A stretch of 16,773 nucleotides of DNA from contig CAYXEN010000060.1 of NCBI GenBank assembly GCA_964464035.1, positions 1-16,773 of the forward strand. The letters run 5' to 3'. The notes beneath the pieces were generated by a model. That model was given only the letters and a program-made list of their open reading frames with translations. It was not told the DNA's origin and did no database searches. Below are positions 8,353 to 14,536 of the stretch, in pieces; the first letter of the stretch is position 1, and each line of letters starts with the position of its first letter. Made by a program: the position numbers and the translations under genes. The stretch is from CAYXEN01 sp964464035. GTDB lineage: Bacteria > Krumholzibacteriota > Krumholzibacteriia > WVZY01.

Positions 8353-8381
8353 TTGCAATTTTCGATCACATTGAACAGAAT
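8353..8381 (+). promoter_or_regulatory. Weak candidate promoter for the membrane-protein gene
   Basis: TTGCAA (8353-8358), a 17-nt spacer and CAGAAT (8376-8381) lie about 20 nt before the 8402 start. Each hexamer matches the sigma-70 consensus at four of six positions. The call rests on motif and position only. Confidence 0.3.
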
Positions 8382-8401
8382 AAGTGCAAGGAAGGTAATC
8401 G

Positions 8402-8968
8402 ATGATTCGAAAGAACAGCAAGCAGATTCTCGGAGTCATAATGATCGTGGTGGGAGTGCTCTTTCTCCTCGCCAATTTCAATATGCCCGTCATCAAGTGG
8501 AGCCTGTTGTGGCCGGTGTTCCTCCTGCTTCTCGGAGGTTTCCTGTTGCGGATGGTTGCTTCGCGCAAGAACGCCGAGGCTCTATTCGGGGGCTTGCTCT
8601 CTTCCTTTCTGGGTTTTTTCTTTCTTCTCTTCACTACGGGCATACTGGAATGGAGCAGGATGTCCTCGCTCTGGCCCGTCTTTCCTCTGATGGGCGGGAT
8701 ATCTCTACTGGCGGTTTCGGGAATCAAGAAGGAAGCCACCGGAGAAGTCGTGGTGGGAACGGCCGCGATAGTTTTCTCCGTGCTCAGCTTCCTCTATGCG
8801 GCCGGGCTCAAGGAATCCAGCGTGGTCAAGACCTTCGTCCGCTTCTGGCCTCTGGTGCTCGTCGCGGCCGGCGCAGTCGTTTTCTTGAAGGCCAGGCGCG
8901 AAGGCGCGCATCGGGAAACCACGCCGAGCGATGATAAGGCATCCGGCCCCCCCGATACCACTTCTTGA
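8402..8968 (+). CDS. Small polytopic membrane protein, LiaF-like/DUF5668-like
   Basis: Unknown function. The 188-aa product is dominated by about six hydrophobic helices (roughly 9-25, 34-50, 60-78, 90-106, 117-135, 147-162), followed by a hydrophilic tail rich in T, S, D and P. Three W-P-(V/L) helix starts (L-W-P-V-F at 36 and 90, F-W-P-L-V at 148) make the protein look like tandem two-helix units, as in LiaF/DUF5668-type membrane domains. This resemblance is from memory and unverified. AAGGAAGGT lies about 6 nt before the ATG. It is divergent from the kinase-glycosyltransferase operon. Nothing shows its role. Confidence 0.82.
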   Translation: MIRKNSKQILGVIMIVVGVLFLLANFNMPVIKWSLLWPVFLLLLGGFLLRMVASRKNAEALFGGLLSSFLGFFFLLFTTGILEWSRMSSLWPVFPLMGGISLLAVSGIKKEATGEVVVGTAAIVFSVLSFLYAAGLKESSVVKTFVRFWPLVLVAAGAVVFLKARREGAHRETTPSDDKASGPPDTTS

Positions 8969-9052
8969 TCTCCGCTTCCCCCGCTGCAAGGCATCACACC
9001 CGTTTATCACGCAGATTAGTCAAGAAAACCTGACATATGTGTAAAGAAGATG

Positions 9053-9069
9053 ATCATAATAATTATGAT
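9053..9069. promoter_or_regulatory. Perfect palindrome, possible operator
   Basis: ATCATAAT-A-ATTATGAT is a perfect 8+1+8 palindrome in an AT-rich stretch between the membrane-protein and response-regulator genes. It may be a protein-binding site. A lone ATGTGTAAA half-site of the downstream inverted repeat lies at 9037-9045. Confidence 0.4.
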
Positions 9070-9154
9070 ATAGTTAATATTGGCTCGGCCGGGAGGGCAA
9101 CACCAAGTGGTACAATGAATTATCAAACAGATCTCGAAACACCATCCATTCAGC

Positions 9155-9178
9155 ATGTGTAAAAAATTGTTTACACAT
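9155..9178. promoter_or_regulatory. Operator-like inverted repeat upstream of response regulator
   Basis: ATGTGTAAA (9155-9163) and TTTACACAT (9170-9178) are perfect 9-bp inverted arms around 6 nt. A third copy of the half-site is at 9037-9045. The right arm contains the putative -35 hexamer, so a bound protein would be placed to repress. Confidence 0.55.
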
Positions 9179-9199
9179 TCGATAGAGCTTTGCTATAGA
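9170..9199 (+). promoter_or_regulatory. Candidate sigma-70 promoter for the response regulator
   Basis: TTTACA (9170-9175), an 18-nt spacer and TATAGA (9194-9199) would start transcription near 9206, about 75 nt before the chosen start codon. The -35 lies inside the inverted repeat at 9155-9178. The rest of the 313-nt stretch between the two genes is AT-rich and I see no further gene in it. Confidence 0.55.
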
Positions 9200-9281
9200 A
9201 ATTAGAGTCATGGATATCGGCAAGATCGTCGAGCAGGAAAACCCGGCGCAGTGTGCAATATTAAACAGGGGGGGCATGCAT

Positions 9282-9686
9282 ATGAGCTCGCCAGGTGAAA
9301 AAACAAACAGGCCTCGCATCCTTATCGTGGACGATGAAGAAGTCGTGCTGGATCTTCTTCAGGAGATTCTCGCAATAGACAAGTACCAGACGAGAGTGTT
9401 GAGAGATCCTAGAGAAGCACTGGAACTCCTGAAGAAGGAGGATTTCGATATCATAATAAGCGATTTTCGGATGCCATGGATGACAGGGGAGGATTTTTAT
9501 CGCAAAGCCGCCGCATTGAAACCCGGCATCGAGAAAAAGTTCATCTTCACTTCCGGCGAGATGGATCCCGTGCGCAAAAAGGAATTCATCAGGAAAACAG
9601 GGGTCGAAGTAATAATGAAGCCGTTCAGGATGAACGAAATCCGGTCGAAAGTGAAGTCGCTCATCGCGAAGCGTGAAAACGCCTGA
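9282..9686 (+). CDS. Stand-alone response regulator receiver domain
   Basis: Single-domain CheY-like receiver that would be phosphorylated by a histidine kinase not in this window. Visible landmarks, counted from the 9282 ATG (134 aa): acidic pair D17-D18 after I-L-I-V, phospho-acceptor D61 in I-I-S-D-F-R-M-P, T90-S91 at the switch position, and K113 in M-K-P-F. No output domain follows, so it acts by protein contact or in a phosphorelay. I chose ATG 9282, 7 nt after AGGGGGGG. In-frame ATGs at 9276 and 9210 are alternatives, but the first 24 residues of the longest form look unlike a receiver. Its TGA directly abuts the stop of the convergent transketolase-family gene. Confidence 0.92.
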   Translation: MSSPGEKTNRPRILIVDDEEVVLDLLQEILAIDKYQTRVLRDPREALELLKKEDFDIIISDFRMPWMTGEDFYRKAAALKPGIEKKFIFTSGEMDPVRKKEFIRKTGVEVIMKPFRMNEIRSKVKSLIAKRENA

Positions 9687-12053
9687 TCAATTCTTTTCTT
9701 TCAACATTTTCAGATTCTCTTCGATGACGGCGAGTCGCCTGTCCCTTTCCCGTGCGAACTTCCTTATTCCGTCGAGGATCCACTGCGGAGAGATATGGGC
9801 TTCTTCCAGGACCTCGTCCAGCGTACCGCCCGTGCGCCAACGGTCGTCCCAGTCCGCGCTGACGGAATAGCTTGCCGATATGCCCGGGTCTATCCAGTCG
9901 CACATCAATCTGCGGGCACGGTTCGTGACGGCCATTGCATCGAGTCTCTCGGTGGCGGGATAGACGCTGTTCTTGTACTCTTCGTCCTGCATTTCGAAGA
10001 GTTGCCAGCTTATCGCCGCTACGATCTTGACGTTGATGCCTTCGCGGTCGAGATCGGGCAGGATCTTGAGAAGGTTGCTCGTCGTGGAAGTGCCTTGGAC
10101 CAGGACCGTGCCCATCCTGGGAAGGTCGTCGCGGTATGGCCGGATAACGTAGGCGCCCCTCGCCGCTTCGAAGTGGGAGGGAATGCCCAGCTTTTTCCGA
10201 TCGGGGATCTCGATCGGGGGCCTCGTCAGATGAATGACGATGATGTTGCGGTCCGTTTGCAAAGATGCACCGATCACTACCGGAACCTCGTTGTATTCCC
10301 AGGGGTGAAGGTTTATCACCGAGCCTTCGGGGAAGAGCTGGGTGATTCCGGGAGAGAATATCCCGAAATGAGTCCTCGAATCGTCGGCGGTCTCGGGACC
10401 GCTGTGGCCCGCTACCCAGAGGACCTTCCCCACCTTTATCTCGCAATCCTGGGCCAGCTGGCTGAACAGGCGCATCGGTCCGTACTTGAGGTACACGAAG
10501 GAACCGTATGTCGAGCAGGTGGCCAGGAACCCGTTGAAATCCTCGAAAGGATCGGAGGCGAAGTTCACCGAAGCTATTCCCACGCTCAAGCCGGCGTTGG
10601 CGAATTCGGTTATACACTGGGGCAGGAGTACGCCGTCTGGATTCTCGTCGCGGTGGTACCAGCCCCTTCCTTTCAGCCCTCCGAAATCCTTGGCGAAACC
10701 CGATATGTTCGTCGAATCGGCGAGGTCGGCGCTCATCGCCATGAAAAGGGGCCTGCCGTATTCCTTCTCGCACCACGTGTTGACCCAGGCACCGAACGCG
10801 GCGAGGCCGGCCCGGTTGGGCTTCTTCTCGCCGGGCTTGGCGAACATCTCGGCTGGATAGTTGCGGTAGTCGTAGAGCTTCTCATCGTGCAGGGGGTTCC
10901 TCGACACGTCGATCTTGAAGCCGGGAATCTTGTCCGGTACCGACTCCCCGATTTCCACCAGGGTGTCGGCAATGTAATCGACGAGTTCCTGGTCGTTGCG
11001 CACGACGTCGATCACGACCTTGAAGTTGGCTGCTGCCTGGTCGAGGATGTCGCTCGGGCTCTTCGGCGCTTCTTCGCCGAAGCCTTCGAAGGTGACTCCG
11101 TATTTTTGCATGAAGGGTTTCTTCGTCTCCCAGAAGACGTCACTGTTCATCTTGTGGGGGCTGCCGTGTGACTTGTTGTCAAACTTGTTGTAACCCCGCC
11201 CCTTCCTTGTTTTCATGTACATGACGGATGGAACGCCCTTGGGATCGTCTCCGAAAGAGAGATCGATGACCGCCCTCGCCACCGATTCCCAGTCGCTTCC
11301 GTCCTCCGCTTCCGTGACCCGCCAACCGTGCGAACCGAACCAGTCCCGCGGCGTTCCGTAGACGACGGAACTGATCCTGTGATCGTCGATACCGAAGTCG
11401 TTCCAGTCGATCACGTATTTGAGGTTCGAGAGGCCCAGCCCCCATGCGGAGTTCATGGTTTCGTGGTTCGCTCCCGGCGTGAGTCCTCCCTCTCCCTCGA
11501 AAGCGAATACCTTCACCTCGCCGGCACCGGCACGCTTGAGCGCGAAAGCCTCGCCCGCCGCCACGGGTGAGCCGTGCCCTGATGGGCCGGTGTTGAATTT
11601 GAGAAACAGGGTCTTGCCGGCCATTTCAGCGTGACCAGGCAAGCCGCGGTTGTGCCTGAAATTCACGAGATCTTCCCAGTACACCGCCCGGGCCGCGCCG
11701 CCGGCTATGAGGTACTTCTCGTCTCCGGTCTGTTCGTACTTGCACCTCAGAGCTTCGTTGAGTATGGGAAAGGTTGCGTATATGAGAGGAACCGTGTGAC
11801 CCGCGATCAGGATGAATCTGTCGCCGAAGGGCTTCTCCGGGTGGCGAATGTCCCAGCGCATCGCCCCGCTCAGGAGTGTAGCCACGAAAGCGTGAACCTT
11901 TGATCGCGAGCCGCCGGGATGGCCGCTCTGCCGGTAGTTGAGCATGAGATCGATATTCTGGTCGATGCAGTCTTTGATCTTTTCCCACTTGGCGAAATGT
12001 TTGCGAACCGCCGAGAGGCGCTCTTCGATAGTTGTCTTCGTTTCTGCTCCCAC
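9687..12053 (-). CDS. Transketolase-family thiamine diphosphate enzyme (long form)
   Basis: Thiamine-diphosphate enzyme of the transketolase superfamily, probably moving two-carbon units in carbohydrate metabolism. In order, counted from the GTG at 12053 (788 aa): S-G-H-P-G near 43, A-G-H-T-V-P near 84, T-G-P-S-G-H-G near 155, the cofactor segment F-E-G-E-G-G near 185 followed by D-W-N-D-F-G-I-D, then M-S-A-D-L-A-D-S-T near 440 and T-E-F-A-N-A-G with the putative catalytic Glu483. The cofactor motif reads GEG where transketolases usually have GDG. Length exceeds ordinary transketolases (about 630-680 aa), with extra sequence around 320-400. The GTG is preceded by GGGGA at 7 nt; the in-frame TTG at 12101 has no ribosome-binding site. 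A related family, such as a pyruvate dehydrogenase E1-like enzyme, cannot be excluded. Confidence 0.85.
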   Translation of the reverse strand: MGAETKTTIEERLSAVRKHFAKWEKIKDCIDQNIDLMLNYRQSGHPGGSRSKVHAFVATLLSGAMRWDIRHPEKPFGDRFILIAGHTVPLIYATFPILNEALRCKYEQTGDEKYLIAGGAARAVYWEDLVNFRHNRGLPGHAEMAGKTLFLKFNTGPSGHGSPVAAGEAFALKRAGAGEVKVFAFEGEGGLTPGANHETMNSAWGLGLSNLKYVIDWNDFGIDDHRISSVVYGTPRDWFGSHGWRVTEAEDGSDWESVARAVIDLSFGDDPKGVPSVMYMKTRKGRGYNKFDNKSHGSPHKMNSDVFWETKKPFMQKYGVTFEGFGEEAPKSPSDILDQAAANFKVVIDVVRNDQELVDYIADTLVEIGESVPDKIPGFKIDVSRNPLHDEKLYDYRNYPAEMFAKPGEKKPNRAGLAAFGAWVNTWCEKEYGRPLFMAMSADLADSTNISGFAKDFGGLKGRGWYHRDENPDGVLLPQCITEFANAGLSVGIASVNFASDPFEDFNGFLATCSTYGSFVYLKYGPMRLFSQLAQDCEIKVGKVLWVAGHSGPETADDSRTHFGIFSPGITQLFPEGSVINLHPWEYNEVPVVIGASLQTDRNIIVIHLTRPPIEIPDRKKLGIPSHFEAARGAYVIRPYRDDLPRMGTVLVQGTSTTSNLLKILPDLDREGINVKIVAAISWQLFEMQDEEYKNSVYPATERLDAMAVTNRARRLMCDWIDPGISASYSVSADWDDRWRTGGTLDEVLEEAHISPQWILDGIRKFARERDRRLAVIEENLKMLKEKN

Positions 12054-12233
12054 GATGCCGTCCCCTTTCTTGATCGATTCTGTCCGTGTGGATTGGTTCA
12101 AGGCCGTTCGAGATCAGTAGTGAGGTTTGAGGAATGATGCCACAATCTCGGAGCGAGGTCAAAAGGAATGTGGTCGTCCGGAGGGACGACGGGCTTTGCC
12201 GGTTCGGCGACAAGCAAGACCCGGTTTCATGGC

Positions 12234-12272
12234 AAAAGAAAAGGCCCCTCTCGGGGAGGGGCCTTTTCTTTT
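12234..12272 (-). terminator. Strong bidirectional terminator
   Basis: Perfect 17-bp arms (12234-12250 and 12256-12272) around a 5-nt loop, with a GGCCCCTC/GAGGGGCC core and A-rich/T-rich outer parts that give a T tract on either strand. It lies 17 nt past the stop of the secreted-protein gene, whose terminator it must be. It also separates that gene from the transketolase-family gene downstream, which therefore needs its own promoter in 12054-12233. Confidence 0.93.
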
Positions 12273-12288
12273 CGGTTTCAGAGCAAGT

Positions 12289-12849
12289 CTAGTTGTAGAG
12301 AGCCTTGATCTGTCCCCAACTCGACTCCTGAGCGGGAGTCGTGCACTCGCAGGTGGGATCAGGGTTAACCCTGATGGCTCCACCGTTGACGGCGACGAGA
12401 TTCCCGTTGGGCAAGGTACAATCCACTGTCCAGATGCTCCCCGCCGGGATGGCGGCCGGATCGGGCACGACCTGGATGAGAGCGCAGGTCTGAGAGGTTC
12501 CGGAACCGAAGAAGCTTATGTCGCCCAGCGCGAACGTACCAGAGAGGCACGTCTGGTAGGCGAATGAAATCCCGTACTGGAAGCTTCCGAGCGTGAGTGT
12601 GAAGTTGTAGTTCTCGCCGACCTTCGTAGCGGTGAAGGTGTTGGGGTCCCATTCAACCTTGAATTGGCTTGCCGTAGCGCCGATCGCGCCCACGTGAAAC
12701 ACGTACACCGTAAGCAATGCCGGACCCGTATCATAGAGATTACAGAGCGATGCGCCGGCATCCGAAAAGATACCGATCGATCCATTCTGAGCGAAAGCCA
12801 GGCTGGACGAAAGCATCAAGACGATAGCAAGTAACAGAGCCTTTCTCAT
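12289..12849 (-). CDS. Small secreted protein with W-G-x-I-K-x-L-Y C-terminus
   Basis: Function unknown. The 186-aa product starts at 12849, with AAAAGGAG 8 nt upstream. Residues 1-20 are a classic signal peptide cut after A-F-A. The mature part is beta-rich, polar and neutral, with six cysteines (36, 101, 122, 144, 167, 169) that could form disulfides after export. It contains G-A-T-A-S-Q-F (57-63), an element I recall from families of small secreted proteins in Eisenbacteria/Krumholzibacteriota-like genomes. The tail S-S-W-G-Q-I-K-A-L-Y-N looks like a conserved C-terminal tag rather than part of the fold. The gene has its own strong promoter (13132-13160), a long leader and a strong terminator, so it is a well-expressed single-gene unit. 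Confidence 0.85.
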   Translation of the reverse strand: MRKALLLAIVLMLSSSLAFAQNGSIGIFSDAGASLCNLYDTGPALLTVYVFHVGAIGATASQFKVEWDPNTFTATKVGENYNFTLTLGSFQYGISFAYQTCLSGTFALGDISFFGSGTSQTCALIQVVPDPAAIPAGSIWTVDCTLPNGNLVAVNGGAIRVNPDPTCECTTPAQESSWGQIKALYN

Positions 12850-12993
12850 AGCAGCAACTCCTTTTCTGTGTAGCCACACGCAATACATTCTGAGCCACCA
12901 AAACAAAAAGACTATTCCAGCGATTTGAAGCAGATCAAAGTCGGCGAGAGAATACTCCTAAACTGCTTCGCATTGCGCCTGATGTGATTGTTT

Positions 12994-13022
12994 CCCTAGA
13001 ATCACCTCCTTGCTATTCAGGG
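12994..13022 (-). promoter_or_regulatory. Leader hairpin presenting a Shine-Dalgarno sequence in its loop
   Basis: On the minus strand CCCT-GAAT pairs with ATTC-(t)-AGGG, leaving a 12-nt loop containing AAGGAGGTG; together with the following AT this is an extended match to the 16S rRNA 3' end. No start codon follows at usable distance. It lies in the leader about 145 nt before the secreted-protein start. Confidence 0.4.
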
Positions 13023-13131
13023 CCTTCACTCCGATGGTTGTGACATCGACAGATTACCAAGAACCCGCTCGAAATGCACATCACCCGGCATCAACTCCTC
13101 GGCCGGGTGTGTCCCAATCTCACGAAAAACG

Positions 13132-13160
13132 ATTATATCACATCATAACTTCAATGTAAA
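13132..13160 (-). promoter_or_regulatory. Near-consensus sigma-70 promoter
   Basis: Read on the minus strand: TTTACA (13160-13155), exactly 17 nt, then a perfect TATAAT (13137-13132). Transcription would start near 13125 and run into the gene at 12849, leaving a leader of about 275 nt. The upstream flank is AT-rich. Confidence 0.8.
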
Positions 13161-13255
13161 GTATTAATTAGGAATATCCTTGACAATGAGCAGATCACTT
13201 CGCGGGAAGGGACGGGCCTGAAGGGCCGTCAGCGGTTCGGCTGTGTAACCTCTAT

Positions 13256-14149
13256 TCAATTATTGACATAGAAGAAAAAAGCTATGGCCACGTGGACGGC
13301 CATGAAAGTGAACATCACGATGGAGAGCCAGACGTGGATAGGACGCCAGTATTCGAGCAGCTCCTGGTACTTCTCCAGCCTGGCTATGCGTCGGACGAGG
13401 AGTGCACGGCTGAAGATCAGGGCTGCTACCGCCTTGCGTGTTCTCCTGGGGAGATGCATGTCCCTGAAGAGCTTGCGGGTCTCGCGCCTGAAGCGCATCC
13501 TGAAGCGGACGCTGTCGAAGATGATGAAGAAGATCGCCGCGAAAGGTTTTTTCCCCCTTATGGCCACCGATCCCGCGATGCGATCGGAGATCCCCTGCCA
13601 ATCGATCCCTTCCGCCGTGATCGATTGCATTCTCTTGATGAGGTTTCTTGCCCGGTCGCTCAGCTCATCCGCCGTGAGCTCGTTGCCGGCGATGCTCCTC
13701 GGTATCTGCACGTAGAGGAATCTGCCGATGACGCCGCTCATCACCACGACGACCATGCTCCAGTAGCTCACGCTGACGATGCCTCCGATCTTGAAAGTCG
13801 TGTGGAAGGTTATGAAAACGGCTCCGAGAACACCCAGGAAGATGTGAGTGTCCAGCCAGAATTTCTTGGAGGCGTACTTGGCGAACCACGCACTCCTCTT
13901 GCGCAGGGGATAGAGCTGCGAGAGGATCATGAGCGCGCTCCCTATGTATCCGAGGTCGTGGCCGAATCCCTTGCCGGGCTCGACGGACCCCGGAGCATCG
14001 GCGCTCGCCCCCGGGACATGAAAGAGCGCCGCGATCGAGAAACGAGGAAGATACTTGCGGCAATAGATCTCATAGGCGAGCGCGAGTGCCGTGGCTATCA
14101 CGATCGAGTAAAGGGTGGTGATATACAGCTTGTATTTCCTGGAATCCAT
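13256..14149 (-). CDS. Membrane dihaem cytochrome b-like protein
   Basis: Probable inner-membrane electron carrier. In the 297-aa product two His pairs, H102/H116 and H272/H286, are each spaced H-x13-H inside hydrophobic helices. This is the arrangement that holds two stacked b haems between two helices in cytochrome b, b561 and ferric-reductase-like proteins. Other hydrophobic helices are at about 9-26, 65-80, 129-148 and 202-212. A long, very basic segment (about 215-268) lies between the two His-bearing regions and is probably cytoplasmic. I start at the ATG at 14149 because GAGGGG lies just before it, although the spacing is short; an in-frame start 19 codons upstream exists. It is divergent from the multihaem cytochrome, consistent with passing quinol electrons to it. 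No named family is certain. Confidence 0.75.
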   Translation of the reverse strand: MDSRKYKLYITTLYSIVIATALALAYEIYCRKYLPRFSIAALFHVPGASADAPGSVEPGKGFGHDLGYIGSALMILSQLYPLRKRSAWFAKYASKKFWLDTHIFLGVLGAVFITFHTTFKIGGIVSVSYWSMVVVVMSGVIGRFLYVQIPRSIAGNELTADELSDRARNLIKRMQSITAEGIDWQGISDRIAGSVAIRGKKPFAAIFFIIFDSVRFRMRFRRETRKLFRDMHLPRRTRKAVAALIFSRALLVRRIARLEKYQELLEYWRPIHVWLSIVMFTFMAVHVAIAFFFYVNN

Positions 14150-14536
14150 CTTCCCCTCGGCTCGTGTCTTCTGTCGGCTGCGGAGTGGTTGCAATATGCT
14201 CGGCAAGCATGAAAATAAGCATTCTCACGGCGACTTCCGGCTCGGCGCCCGTTTCCGTTCCCTCGACTCCCTTGTGTCCCCTGCGCCTGTCCGGATGGGC
14301 CCCGACCCGGTTGCCTGACGTAATCTATTTAAGATCAATCAGATAAAAATGCAAAACTTTTCTTGCAAAACCTTTCTTCATTAAGCTACTTTGGTACGAC
14401 TTGGGGAAACGGGGTAGCAATTATTGGCACCTCCCTTGCGAACAAACTGCAATCCATCGATTAGCCCGGTACAGTTCAGGTGTAAGACCCCTTCAGGCGC
14501 GAGGCAAACTATAACCAGCAACGGGGAACGCTCTAC
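14150..14536. other. Divergent regulatory region between the two cytochrome genes
   Basis: This 387-nt stretch has no supported gene. An AT-rich patch at about 14325-14395 should hold promoters for one or both directions, but no hexamer pair is convincing. Within it is a tandem 14-nt repeat (14350-14377). The following 140 nt would be leader of the plus-strand cytochrome gene. They hold short complementary runs but no riboswitch consensus I can support. Confidence 0.5.
14350..14377. repeat. Tandem 14-nt direct repeat in the divergent promoter region
   Basis: TGCAAAACTTTTCT followed directly by TGCAAAACCTTTCT, 13 of 14 identical. The period is between one and two helical turns. It may be a paired binding site for a regulator of the cytochrome genes. 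Confidence 0.6.

Larger units (their letters stand above)
12850..13255. other. Long leader and intergenic region before the secreted-protein gene
   Basis: This 406-nt stretch has no convincing gene. On the minus strand it holds the promoter at 13132-13160 and a roughly 275-nt transcribed leader. The leader has an early stem CACCCGGC (13082-13089) with GCCGGGTG (13102-13109), separated by 12 nt, and the Shine-Dalgarno hairpin at 12994-13022. Between the promoter and the cytochrome b stop there is only an imperfect hairpin (about 13212-13229) without a T tract. Confidence 0.6.

Noticed and set aside
6269..8374. A 701-codon open frame antisense to the glycosyltransferase and kinase genes
   Set aside because: High GC and codon bias create long antisense frames. 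The minus-strand genes have clear motifs and ribosome-binding sites; this frame has no recognisable domain.
9795..11171. A 458-codon open frame antisense to the transketolase-family gene
   Set aside because: A shadow frame. The minus-strand protein has ordered thiamine-diphosphate motifs.
12054..12101. TTG at 12101 as start of the transketolase-family protein
   Set aside because: No ribosome-binding site precedes it, while GTG at 12053 has GGGGA at 7 nt. The extra 16 residues carry no recognisable motif.
13212..13229. Hairpin as terminator of the cytochrome b-like gene
   Set aside because: The stem has an internal mismatch and no T tract on the minus strand.
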